Position numbers and translations under genes: made by a program
Virus record (IMG/VR): IMGVR_UViG_3300031722_000119
Location: 1-31,352 of that record
DNA length: 31,352 bases
DNA from: a virus
Reading direction: 5' to 3' (one strand)
Notes under the pieces: generated by a model
The model's database searches: none
What the model saw: only the letters and a program-made list of their open reading frames with translations
What the model was told of the DNA's origin: nothing
Shown: piece by piece, positions 20,926 through 28,428 of the stretch
Layout of the letters: every line of letters starts with the position of its first letter
Numbering within the stretch: the stretch's first letter is position 1

Positions 20926-21299
20926 ACTACCCGGCGGACTAAGGTAATTGAACGACGCTTACCTTTGCGCAGCGCAATTTCTTTCAGACTGATATACGGT
21001 CCGCATTTTATCTCGACATCTTTCGTGTTGAGAGTTTTCAACGTAGTACGGAACACAGCCCACTCTGTTTTGAGGAACAGATTGATCGGCGTGCAACGAT
21101 TCGATTCCCACCACCATTCTTCCGCTAACTGCAAAAACATCAGTTTTTGCTCGTCAGTCTTTAAGACAGTGAAATCATAAATCGTAGTGATAAAGTCGTC
21201 GACGTTCTGGACAATACCGATATACTCGTTCCCACCGTATGAAATGATCGTCAAATAGGGATGCTGGTCTGATAGTTTCTGTTTGTATTGGTCGTCCAT
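20922..21299 (-). CDS. Conserved phage protein, reverse orientation
   Basis: This 125-residue protein has the blocks HPYLTIISYGGNEYIGIVQN, E-E-W-W-W-E-S-N-R, PINLFLK, KDVEIKCGP and a basic C-terminus. I recognise the pattern from other large phages without a known function. The start at 21299 (MDDQYKQ) is preferred; a longer reading to 21386 would run through the divergent promoter region. It converges with the 20629 gene, the stops overlapping by four bases. Confidence 0.6.
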   Translation of the reverse strand: MDDQYKQKLSDQHPYLTIISYGGNEYIGIVQNVDDFITTIYDFTVLKTDEQKLMFLQLAEEWWWESNRCTPINLFLKTEWAVFRTTLKTLNTKDVEIKCGPYISLKEIALRKGKRRSITLVRRVV

Positions 21300-21315
21300 A
21301 ATGTTATTTAGCCAA

Positions 21316-21323
21316 TATAAATT
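21316..21323 (+). promoter_or_regulatory. Candidate T4-type late promoter (TATAAATT)
   Basis: TATAAATT is one mismatch from the T4 late consensus, 13 bases before the ATG of the structural gene. A second motif, GATAAATA at 21327-21334, is nearer. On the reverse strand the gap also reads GCTAAATA, so the 36-base divergent gap may serve both directions. It is a motif match only. Confidence 0.35.
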
Positions 21324-21335
21324 TCTGATAAATAA

Positions 21336-22178
21336 ATGATGCAAACGACGAATTGTTATTTCTACCACAACGAGGTTGATGTTCAACTTAACATTGATCC
21401 TATGCTCAAATTAAGGAACAGAATTGTGTATATGCGAACGATAAAACTATACCACGGGATCGATAACACGATTCGATTCACATTTAAGAACAACGATCAA
21501 CAGCGCGTGAATATTCTAGGCTTTGCGATAACCTTCAATATGATCTCTGGTCCAGAAGGTTCTATTATCGTTAGCAAGCCAGCAACAATCATTGACGCAC
21601 CACAAGGCATAGTTACAGTGGTATTGACTGAGCTTGAGCTTATGGATCTGCCAAATCAGTATTACAGCTACAGCCTCATCGTCACTGATGTTGACACTGG
21701 TGAGCAGCATATCGTTTACTCTGATACCGACTACGATGTTAAGGGAGAACTCATTCTTCTTTCTGGTCACTATCCATCCTTCCATCCGAGTGTGAATGTG
21801 GACCTCCCGGCTCCTACACGTATCGTTATTACGTCAGATCTTGGTCAACTCGTTACTACAACTGGTATCGTCAAGGCTGATACACCAACACGCCAGCAAT
21901 CAGCTCACCATACTGCACAGTTCTACTTCGATAATTTCTCGGGTAAGATTGAAATTCAGGCGACTTTGGATTCATTACCGGCGGTACCATCCTGGGCCAC
22001 TATAGTCACCTTAACCTTCGTAGACCAAAACGCGTCGACCTACTATAATTGGGACGGAGTATTCACAGGGGTGCGATTCGTTATCACTCCTGATCCGGCT
22101 CTACCTGGTTCATTCCCACCTCCTCCAGCAATTCCCCCGTCTTCGGGCGAAGTGACTAAGATTCTCTATCGGTCCTAA
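21336..22178 (+). CDS. Structural protein, baseplate/neck-type with Ig-like N-terminal domain
   Basis: This 280-residue protein is beta-rich throughout. It has an N-terminal block VYMRTIKLYHGIDNTIRF and KNNDQQRVNI, then F-N-M-I-S-G-P-E-G-S, then D-A-P-Q-G-I-V-T-V-V-L-T; this pattern resembles the BppU-like N-terminal domain of phage baseplate and fibre proteins. The middle (QFYFDNFSGKIEIQATLD) and a Pro-rich end also suit a virion component. Its position after a late-type motif agrees. The start is uncertain: ATG 21336 or 21339 has no binding site, and GTG 21426 has AAGGA upstream. Confidence 0.55.
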   Translation: MMQTTNCYFYHNEVDVQLNIDPMLKLRNRIVYMRTIKLYHGIDNTIRFTFKNNDQQRVNILGFAITFNMISGPEGSIIVSKPATIIDAPQGIVTVVLTELELMDLPNQYYSYSLIVTDVDTGEQHIVYSDTDYDVKGELILLSGHYPSFHPSVNVDLPAPTRIVITSDLGQLVTTTGIVKADTPTRQQSAHHTAQFYFDNFSGKIEIQATLDSLPAVPSWATIVTLTFVDQNASTYYNWDGVFTGVRFVITPDPALPGSFPPPPAIPPSSGEVTKILYRS

Positions 22179-22197
22179 ACTTTCGGTTGGATAGGTT

Positions 22198-22226
22198 TTG
22201 CTATCGGCTCTGTAAATCTGTATAAT
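22198..22226 (+). promoter_or_regulatory. Sigma70 promoter for a leaderless transcript
   Basis: TTGCTA (22198-22203) and TATAAT (22221-22226) have a 17-base spacer, followed by six bases and ATG at 22233. The predicted start is again the A of ATG. The -35 is weaker (four of six) than at the other sites. Confidence 0.7.
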
Positions 22227-22232
22227 TACAGT

Positions 22233-23276
22233 ATGAGCTCTATTATCGCCACCGCCACAATGAACGCCTGGCAATCAGGACGAAAGATTCGTACCTCCTC
22301 CAAAGGCTGGATTTCGGGTAATGCCTGCTGTTGTCCTCATAATGGAGAATCCTTAGATAAGCGTGGTCGCGGCGGAGTTATCGCTAACGTAGACGGGGGA
22401 ATATCTTACGCCTGCTTCAACTGTGGATTCAAAACTGGTTACGTTCCGGGTTATCCACTAAGCTATAAATTCCGAAAACTACTGAGCTGGATGGGAGTAG
22501 AGGACTTAGAAGTCCATCGCCTGTCTATCGAAGCATTACGAGAGAAAGAACGCCAAGAATTCTTAGGCTTGGTTAAAGCTCCGGAAGTCAAAGAAGAGCT
22601 GAAAGTAAATTTCAAAAGTTATCCGCTGCCAGACGAAGCTGTAACATTCTTAGGACTAATTGAGTTTTACGAGTTAAAAGGAAATCACGAATATCCAAAC
22701 GGCTTTGTGCAATCAGTTGAATATGTGTCAAAGCGTAGAATTGATATGCAGAAATACGAGTTTTATTGGTCTTCTTCTAACAAGCATCAAATGAACAAGC
22801 GCGTGATTGTACCGTTCACGTGGAAAGACGAGGTAATTGGATATAGTGCCAGAACATTTGTGGATGGCCTCCTGCCCAAGTATCATATGCAAATAGACGA
22901 TGGATACGTCTTCAATATCGATAAGCAGGAACGTGATTGGAAATTCGTAATTGTAGCAGAAGGTGTATTTGATGCGCTGGCGATTGATGGGGTCGCAGTA
23001 TTAAAGTCGGACGTGACTAAGCAGCAAATAGACATAATCGAAAATTTAGATCGTGAGATTATTGTAGTCCCAGACTGGAATAAGGCGGGAAATAAACTCA
23101 TCGACACCGCAATGAATAATAACTGGTCTGTATCGTTCCCGGTATGGTCCGAAACCTGCGAAGACATTAGTCAAGCAGTAGAAAAGTATGGGAAGTTATT
23201 TACTATCAAAACCATAATTGACGCGGTCGAACGTAGCAAATTGAAAATCGCCCTAAAGCGCAAACGATATAAGTGA
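22233..23276 (+). CDS. DNA primase, T4 gp61-like
   Basis: This 347-residue protein makes RNA primers for lagging-strand synthesis together with the replicative helicase. The N-terminal zinc-binding region has CCCPH (32-36) and CFNC (61-64). The TOPRIM domain has VIVAEGVFDALAI (239-251, catalytic Glu243) and VVPDWNKAG (278-286, Asp281). The usual second Asp of the DxD motif reads Asn283. T4 gp61 has 342 residues, so this is full length. ATG 22233 coincides with the predicted transcription start. The helicase gene follows after a homing endonuclease, the natural pairing of gp61 and gp41. Confidence 0.88.
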   Translation: MSSIIATATMNAWQSGRKIRTSSKGWISGNACCCPHNGESLDKRGRGGVIANVDGGISYACFNCGFKTGYVPGYPLSYKFRKLLSWMGVEDLEVHRLSIEALREKERQEFLGLVKAPEVKEELKVNFKSYPLPDEAVTFLGLIEFYELKGNHEYPNGFVQSVEYVSKRRIDMQKYEFYWSSSNKHQMNKRVIVPFTWKDEVIGYSARTFVDGLLPKYHMQIDDGYVFNIDKQERDWKFVIVAEGVFDALAIDGVAVLKSDVTKQQIDIIENLDREIIVVPDWNKAGNKLIDTAMNNNWSVSFPVWSETCEDISQAVEKYGKLFTIKTIIDAVERSKLKIALKRKRYK

Positions 23277-23314
23277 CAGCACGTAGACAAATTTAACTCG
23301 TAGATGCGTTTGCG

Positions 23315-23322
23315 TATAAATA
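23315..23322 (+). promoter_or_regulatory. T4-type late promoter, exact consensus TATAAATA
   Basis: TATAAATA matches the T4 late consensus at all eight positions in the 64-base gap between primase and the endonuclease gene. The predicted start is about 23328, and AAGGTG (23330-23335) precedes the ATG at 23341. This would give the endonuclease its own late expression, separate from the early replication genes. Confidence 0.6.
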
Positions 23323-23340
23323 CTTATTTAAGGTGATGGT

Positions 23341-24060
23341 ATGTATGAATCTACAAAAGCTATGCCGTATGTCTATTTTGGCATCAATAGAATAACAGGC
23401 GAACTATATATCGGATATAGAGAAGCAAATAAATTACCGTCTACGGTAGACTTATTTATTTATAGAACATCGTCAAAAATAGTCCGACCTAAATTCGATG
23501 AATATGATTGGCAAGTGGCGGCGGAATTTTTCTTAGGTAATGATGCATATGATTTCGAGCAATATCTTATTTGTGAAAATTGGGGTAATCCGTTATTGTT
23601 AAACAGGCAGTATAGGCTCCCGTCGGGAGAAAGGAGATTTAAAAGTATAAAGGGATTAAAGCGAGGTCCGCAATCAGATGAACGGAAGGCAGTTACCTCG
23701 AAAGCTCTTAAAGGATTAAAGCGAGGTCCGCAATCAGCTGAACACATAGCAAAACTCGTCAAAGCAAGAAAAGGCAAGCTAAATCGCGGTACAAATACAA
23801 AAGAGCATAATGCAAAAATTTCCGCCGCCAAAAAAGGAGTTAGCATAGGGCCATCAAAGAAAAGTGTTTGTCCGCATTGCGGGTTGCTATGCGGCCCCGG
23901 TGTAATGAAACAATACCATTCGGACAACTGCTTAAAAGCGCCGAATTCAATTCCTCGCCAAACTGTAACATGTCCTCATTGTAATAAAGAAGGTAATCCA
24001 GGGCAAATGAAAAGATATCATTTCAGCAATTGCAAATTAAATAAAGGTATAGATAAATGA
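23341..24060 (+). CDS. GIY-YIG homing endonuclease with two CCHC zinc fingers
   Basis: This 239-residue protein has an N-terminal GIY-YIG nuclease domain: PYVYFGINRITGELYIGYR (9-27), with a conserved Arg at 27, F-E-Q-Y-L-I around 71-76, and N-P-L-L-L-N (82-87). The middle has tandem KGLKRGPQS repeats of NUMOD type (103-131). The C-terminus has two zinc fingers of form C-P-H-C-x(12)-Y-H-x(3)-C at about 176-196 and 210-230. It lies between the primase and helicase genes, overlapping the helicase start by ATGA, and probably targets this conserved replication locus. Confidence 0.88.
   Translation: MYESTKAMPYVYFGINRITGELYIGYREANKLPSTVDLFIYRTSSKIVRPKFDEYDWQVAAEFFLGNDAYDFEQYLICENWGNPLLLNRQYRLPSGERRFKSIKGLKRGPQSDERKAVTSKALKGLKRGPQSAEHIAKLVKARKGKLNRGTNTKEHNAKISAAKKGVSIGPSKKSVCPHCGLLCGPGVMKQYHSDNCLKAPNSIPRQTVTCPHCNKEGNPGQMKRYHFSNCKLNKGIDK
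23653..23737 (+). repeat. Direct repeat inside the endonuclease gene
   Basis: A 25-base sequence at 23653-23677 is repeated identically at 23713-23737, exactly 60 bases (20 codons) later. It encodes the GLKRGPQS unit of the DNA-binding region. The exact identity suggests a recent internal duplication. Confidence 0.75.
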
Positions 24061-25475
24061 CTACAGATTATAATTCAGCAACTCAGAAGTTGTTCTTAGA
24101 GATGATGATTGGCAATCCTGAATCGTATGTACGAGTTCAGAATATATTCAATCCGGAAAATTTTGATCGATCACTTCGAGAGCCCGCAGCATTTATAAAA
24201 ACACATGTTGATGCGTTTAAAGTGATGCCGACCATAGATCAGATCAACGCAACATGCGGCACAGAATTTAAGTTACTCACTGGATTAGAAGCAGACCACT
24301 ATGACTGGTTCTTAGTCGAGTTTGAAAGTTTCAACAAGCGTAAAGAATTAGAGCGTGCAATTCTACTGTCGGCAGACCTGCTTGAGAAAGGGAATTACGA
24401 CCCGGTAGAAGGACTGATTAAGGCAGCAGTGCAGATCGGGCTAGTCAAGAACATTGGTACTGATTACTTTGCTGATCCGAGGGCAAGGTTGTTAGCAATC
24501 AAAGCAGGCAACGGGCAGGTTAGCACAGGGTGGCCAGGTCTTGATCGCGCATTGTTTGGCGGTATGAATCGCGGCGAGTTGAATATTTTTGCAGGGTGTT
24601 CTGGATCAGGTAAATCACTGTTCATGCAGAATATCAGCGTCAATTGGGTTACTGCTGGACTGAACGGAATCTACCTTACATTAGAACTTAGTGAGGGATT
24701 GTGCGCAATGCGTATCGACTCAATGATCGCAAACTGTAGCACAAAGGAAGTGTTCAAGAACCTCGACGATGTTGAGCTGAAGATTAAGATGGCAAGTAAG
24801 AAGTCTGGCAAGTTCCAGATCAAATACCTCCCAGCGCAAAGCACAGTCAACGATATTCGTGCGTTCGTAAAAGAATTCCAGGTCCAAACTAAAGCAAAAG
24901 TCGACTTCATGATGGTCGATTACTTAGACCTGCTTATGCCTGTAACAGCTAAAGTAAGCCCTAACGACCTGTTCATTAAAGACAAATACGTATCAGAAGA
25001 ATTGCGCAACTTAGCGAAAGAATTGAACATCCTGTTTATCACAGCATCGCAGTTGAATCGTTCGGCAGTTGATGAAGTAGAATTTGACCACAGCAATATC
25101 TCGGGTGGTATTTCTAAGATCAATACAGCAGATAACGTGTTTGGTATTTTCACATCGAGGCAAATGCGGGAACGAGGTAAGTATCAGCTTCAATTATTGA
25201 AGACACGGTCGTCAAGCGGAGTAGGATCTAAGGTCGATCTCGACTTCAATATTGAAAGCCTGCGTATTGTTGACTGTGGCGAAGAGCCGCAGACAGGGCC
25301 AACGCCAAATGCTATCCTAGGCAAAATTAAACCTAAGTCAACAGTAACATCGAATCCGACAGAAATTATCGATAAGACAACGGGTGAGATAACTAAGGTG
25401 CCACAAGCTGAAATACAAGCATCGAAATTAAAGAATATGATTGCGAACCTTAGTAAGCCTCAACCAGCAGCGTAA
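24057..25475 (+). CDS. Replicative DnaB-family helicase, T4 gp41-like
   Basis: This 472-residue protein is nearly the length of T4 gp41 (475). It should form a hexamer moving 5'-3' on the lagging strand and join the primase in the primosome. The RecA-like core shows Walker A FAGCSGSGKS (178-187, Lys186), catalytic Glu210 in LTLEL, and Walker B DFMMVDYLD (283-291, Asp288). ITASQLNRSAV and the conserved ISGGISK segment follow. An N-terminal DnaB-like helical domain (about 1-130) precedes the core. The start overlaps the endonuclease stop (ATGA). It is the original downstream partner of the primase gene. Confidence 0.92.
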   Translation: MTTDYNSATQKLFLEMMIGNPESYVRVQNIFNPENFDRSLREPAAFIKTHVDAFKVMPTIDQINATCGTEFKLLTGLEADHYDWFLVEFESFNKRKELERAILLSADLLEKGNYDPVEGLIKAAVQIGLVKNIGTDYFADPRARLLAIKAGNGQVSTGWPGLDRALFGGMNRGELNIFAGCSGSGKSLFMQNISVNWVTAGLNGIYLTLELSEGLCAMRIDSMIANCSTKEVFKNLDDVELKIKMASKKSGKFQIKYLPAQSTVNDIRAFVKEFQVQTKAKVDFMMVDYLDLLMPVTAKVSPNDLFIKDKYVSEELRNLAKELNILFITASQLNRSAVDEVEFDHSNISGGISKINTADNVFGIFTSRQMRERGKYQLQLLKTRSSSGVGSKVDLDFNIESLRIVDCGEEPQTGPTPNAILGKIKPKSTVTSNPTEIIDKTTGEITKVPQAEIQASKLKNMIANLSKPQPAA

Positions 25476-25491
25476 CTAATATTCTGATTTG

Positions 25492-25499
25492 GATAAATA
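25492..25499 (+). promoter_or_regulatory. Candidate T4-type late promoter (GATAAATA)
   Basis: GATAAATAC lies in the 50-base gap after the helicase gene and matches the 6912 site over nine bases. It precedes the conserved gene at 25526 and the whole cluster with the putative capsid-targeting peptides, which would be expected to be expressed late. Confidence 0.45.
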
Positions 25500-25525
25500 C
25501 TGTAACAAACACGCGGGGTAATATT

Positions 25526-25783
25526 TTGCAAAAACGGATCAGATCAACGCTCGACGAATTAGATAACTTGTTATCTCATAGGGACAGAGAAAGTCTCTTA
25601 GAAAGTCGAGCTACTAACATCATCACTGGAGCAATCAACATTATCAATGCGATTCGGGAGAGTTATTCTCCCGATATTGCTGCCGACTTAGAACGTCGTC
25701 TTATTAACAGCATACGTGGCCAAGACACTGCTAAGTTTATCCGTGGGGTAAGAAAACTCAAGGAAAATAGGCATGAAGATTAA
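25526..25783 (+). CDS. Conserved T4-type small helical protein, TTG start
   Basis: This 85-residue protein has the pattern K-R-[IV]-R-S-T-L-D-E-L-D-x-L-L, E-S-R-A-x-N-I-I-x-G-A-I-N-I-I, L-E-R-R-L-[IL]-N-S-I-[RK]-G and F-x-R-G-[VI]-R-K. I recognise it as a conserved helical protein of T4-like phages without a function. No ATG precedes the conserved region; TTG at 25526 with GGGG seven bases upstream is the best start. It overlaps the next gene by 11 bases. Confidence 0.65.
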   Translation: MQKRIRSTLDELDNLLSHRDRESLLESRATNIITGAINIINAIRESYSPDIAADLERRLINSIRGQDTAKFIRGVRKLKENRHED

Positions 25784-26477
25784 TGAGATCATTGTTGAAT
25801 CAGAAGAGTTAGAGGAGGCCGGATGGCGCGATGTAGTTAGCAAGATAAATCCGCTGTCACAACAGAATCGGACTGCTCGAGCAGATAAACAGGCAGCAGC
25901 AGATTACGCAACCCTCAGCAAAGATTCAGCACGTCGAAATCAAGAGGTAGTAAAGAATTGGATTTATAACTGGAACAGAATCTCGGCCGGCATGCCTGAA
26001 GAACGGTTAAACTCTCCAGAAAAATACGCTGCTGAACTAACCGCATTTGCTCAACGAGCATTACACAATAACGCATTCACTGTAGGATCAGCGCCAGCAA
26101 TTACTTTCAACGGAGTCCCGTCTAAATCTACGGTTACACCACAATCTGTAACGGCATTTATGACCGCAGCGGTGGCTCAAAAAGATGTCCCGCCACCTGC
26201 AAATTCACAGCAAGCACAACCTGCAGCACCAGAACAATCACCTGCTCAAGCAGCAACCACAGCAAGAGATAACGGGCCAGTTCCGGACCCAGGGCATTGG
26301 ATCCAGATAATTACACCTAAAGAAAAGCATGTCTATTATAAGACGGATAAGGGTTGGATAACTTCGGACCGCCAGCCTGTTCCTTCTGAGACAAGTATTA
26401 AGTTTTTAAATGATATAGCTGATTCTAGTGGCAGACAAATTCTCCCTAAAAATCAGTTCAATGCCAAACGGAGATGA
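25773..26477 (+). CDS. Putative packaged protein with capsid-targeting-like N-terminus, unknown body
   Basis: This 234-residue protein begins MKINEIIVE|S, where the bar marks the T4-type prohead protease site [IL]-x-E. An alpha-helical region follows to about residue 95, then a long Pro/Ala/Gln-rich linker (about 145-175), then a small C-terminal domain H-W-I-Q-I-I-T-P-x-E-K-H-V-Y-Y-K-T-D-K-G-W. No enzymatic motif is recognised. It is the first of nine genes sharing the N-terminal peptide. Confidence 0.55.
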   Translation: MKINEIIVESEELEEAGWRDVVSKINPLSQQNRTARADKQAAADYATLSKDSARRNQEVVKNWIYNWNRISAGMPEERLNSPEKYAAELTAFAQRALHNNAFTVGSAPAITFNGVPSKSTVTPQSVTAFMTAAVAQKDVPPPANSQQAQPAAPEQSPAQAATTARDNGPVPDPGHWIQIITPKEKHVYYKTDKGWITSDRQPVPSETSIKFLNDIADSSGRQILPKNQFNAKRR

Positions 26478-26480
26478 TAC

Positions 26481-27245
26481 ATGAGATTAACAGAAGGTGG
26501 CAACGTATTTCCAGACGTAACAGCGATTAAGAAAGAATATGTCCCGGGACTAATCAACGATATTCAAAAGATTGTCCCTGCCGGCATTTCTATCATCCCA
26601 CATATTGGCTCAGCAGGATTCAAAGTTGAGTCTGGCGATATGGACGTATTCATCGATGCTAACGCAGTGTCAGAATATTTCGGCGGGCTTGATGAGAAGA
26701 AATCTAAGATTGCGTTGAAGAAATATATCGAGGATCAAGGGTTCCAATGTGCGCTATCTGGTCGTAACGTGCATGTCAGAATGCCGGTGCCAGACGGAAC
26801 ATTCGTGCAGTGCGATCTCATGATCATACCAAACGCAGCCAAGGTAGCGCCATTCCACACGCACGGGCCATCAGGTCAATACGATGACCCAGAATTTAAA
26901 GGCGGTCAGTTGTTTATACTCTATTCAAGCCTAGCTAAAGCGTTGAACCTAAAGTTTAGCCCATTCGAAGGTAAGCTAATCGACCGCAACACCAACGAGG
27001 TAATAGCCGACGACAAAGATACAGTAGCAAAGATTCTGCTCAACAAGAATGCAACAGCAGCAGATTTAGCGTCAGTTAAGTCGATCATCCGGGCATTAGC
27101 TAATGACCCTCGTAAAGAAGAAAAATTAGCGCAAGCAAGAGCTGATGCTACTAAAGGACTGATTACGTTGCCAGAATCAATTCAACCTGGCAGTTCGATG
27201 TGGTTTAGAACTATGGCAAATTTATTTGGGACTTCTAACGTATGA
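26481..27245 (+). CDS. Pol-beta-type nucleotidyltransferase-like protein, putatively packaged
   Basis: This 254-residue protein has the nucleotidyltransferase signature HIGSAG (41-46) followed by G-D-M-D-V-F-I-D (52-59). Gly43/Ser44 are the GS motif, Asp53 and Asp55 the first two metal ligands, and F-V-Q-C-D-L-M (108-114) supplies the third carboxylate, Asp112. These are all the catalytic elements of the fold. The family transfers nucleotides to RNA, protein or small molecules; the substrate here is unknown. The start MRLTE|G contains an L-x-E site near the N-terminus, a short form of the cluster's peptide. It is coupled by ATGA to the next gene. Confidence 0.7.
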   Translation: MRLTEGGNVFPDVTAIKKEYVPGLINDIQKIVPAGISIIPHIGSAGFKVESGDMDVFIDANAVSEYFGGLDEKKSKIALKKYIEDQGFQCALSGRNVHVRMPVPDGTFVQCDLMIIPNAAKVAPFHTHGPSGQYDDPEFKGGQLFILYSSLAKALNLKFSPFEGKLIDRNTNEVIADDKDTVAKILLNKNATAADLASVKSIIRALANDPRKEEKLAQARADATKGLITLPESIQPGSSMWFRTMANLFGTSNV

Positions 27246-27664
27246 AATCAACCGAATTTATAACTGAAGATGATGCACAATTTGCACCAGAAAACAAAAC
27301 GATACGTGGCTTTTTGTCTGCTATCGTTACTTGGTGGAATAAGACAGCGGCTAGAGATATGAGAATCTATACTCAAGATGTTGGCATGAAGGTATGGACT
27401 CGTGGTGACGGGGTACGTATGCGTGACCCAGCAAAAATTCTATCTGCTGGCCCGGGCAATGCATTAGATTCTGTATGGGACGCATTGTCAAAGCTCAAAG
27501 GTGCTAGGGTAGTTGGTAACGTATCTCATGAATTCCCGTCGTTGGGAAATAGTCCAGCAATTCAATATAAGGGATTGGTCTTAGTTAAACGAAATACTAG
27601 CATTGATGTGATGTCGAAGAGCCGTATTACTAATCCGAGATCGGTTTGGAAACAACAGCAGTGA
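27242..27664 (+). CDS. Putative packaged protein, unknown body
   Basis: This 140-residue protein starts MKSTEFITE|D, a strong match to the T4 capsid-targeting peptide (MKTYQEFIAE). The basic body has no recognised motif (SAGPGNALDSVWDALSKLKG, then VSHEFPSLGNSPAIQYKG). At DNA level the first 28 bases differ from the start of the 28425 gene at only one position. It overlaps both neighbours by four bases. Confidence 0.6.
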   Translation: MKSTEFITEDDAQFAPENKTIRGFLSAIVTWWNKTAARDMRIYTQDVGMKVWTRGDGVRMRDPAKILSAGPGNALDSVWDALSKLKGARVVGNVSHEFPSLGNSPAIQYKGLVLVKRNTSIDVMSKSRITNPRSVWKQQQ

Positions 27665-28428
27665 AATCGTCTGAATTCATAACTGAAGTTAAAGACTACC
27701 AGCACGAATCGATATCGATAGAAAAAGCAGTAGCATTGCTGAACGAACATTGTCGTGAATCACTAGCAACAATTCATGCTCCACTATGGCGCGGAATGAG
27801 AGATCATTTTGGGGAAGTCGTAACGATTGACCCGACGACTGGCTTACGCAAATCAGCAAACACCTCTAACTATTACACGTTGTTGATAGACAATAGTCCA
27901 TATTTTGAGGGCTGGCCAAAGCGCAGTAAAAGTTTGATTTGTTCTACTTGGCATAGATATGCATCTGACTATGGCAGACTATACGCTATCTTTCCATTCG
28001 ACGGCGTGAAGATTGCAGTCTGCCATAGTAAAGATATTTGGGAGACACAGGTTAATATTCCGGAATTAGGTATTCATACCTCAGGACCTGATTCTATGCG
28101 TCGATTTAACCAATATTTATACAGGATTGGGTTCCCCCAATCTTGGCATGGAATAGTTAAGGCAGCAAAATCGGAAGCTACACAAAAATCATTACGGCTC
28201 AATGTTCTAATTGCTCTGCAGGATCGTATTCCTTCTCCAGACAACGTATTGCCGACATTATTAGCAGGAATGGCACCAGAATTAACTAAGTTCAAATTAA
28301 TGTCTATTGCTGAGTTTGCAGCTGAGCCACCGCAGAATAAAGAATGTTGGGTCGGAGGTCCAGTTGTAGCAATTCGAAAAGACATATATGAAAAGTTTCT
28401 AGACGCCGTCCAACAAGGAGCAGTATGA
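27661..28428 (+). CDS. ADP-ribosyltransferase-like protein, putatively packaged, GTG start
   Basis: This 255-residue protein starts with GTG at 27661, giving (M)KSSEFITE|V. An ATG five codons earlier would spoil the conserved peptide, and the GTGA overlap supports GTG. The body has P-L-W-R-G-M, then R-K-S-A-N-T-S-N, then R-S-K-S-L-I-C-S-T followed by A-S-D-Y-G and I-F-P-F-D-G. This order recalls the R and S-T-S motifs of ADP-ribosyltransferases; a final E-x-E motif is not clear. T4 Alt is a packaged ADP-ribosyltransferase, so the analogy is attractive but tentative. Confidence 0.6.
   Translation: MKSSEFITEVKDYQHESISIEKAVALLNEHCRESLATIHAPLWRGMRDHFGEVVTIDPTTGLRKSANTSNYYTLLIDNSPYFEGWPKRSKSLICSTWHRYASDYGRLYAIFPFDGVKIAVCHSKDIWETQVNIPELGIHTSGPDSMRRFNQYLYRIGFPQSWHGIVKAAKSEATQKSLRLNVLIALQDRIPSPDNVLPTLLAGMAPELTKFKLMSIAEFAAEPPQNKECWVGGPVVAIRKDIYEKFLDAVQQGAV

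Noticed and set aside
21327-21334. GATAAATA as the main late promoter of the structural gene
   Set aside because: The predicted start would fall after the ATG at 21336; TATAAATT at 21316 fits better unless the gene starts further downstream.
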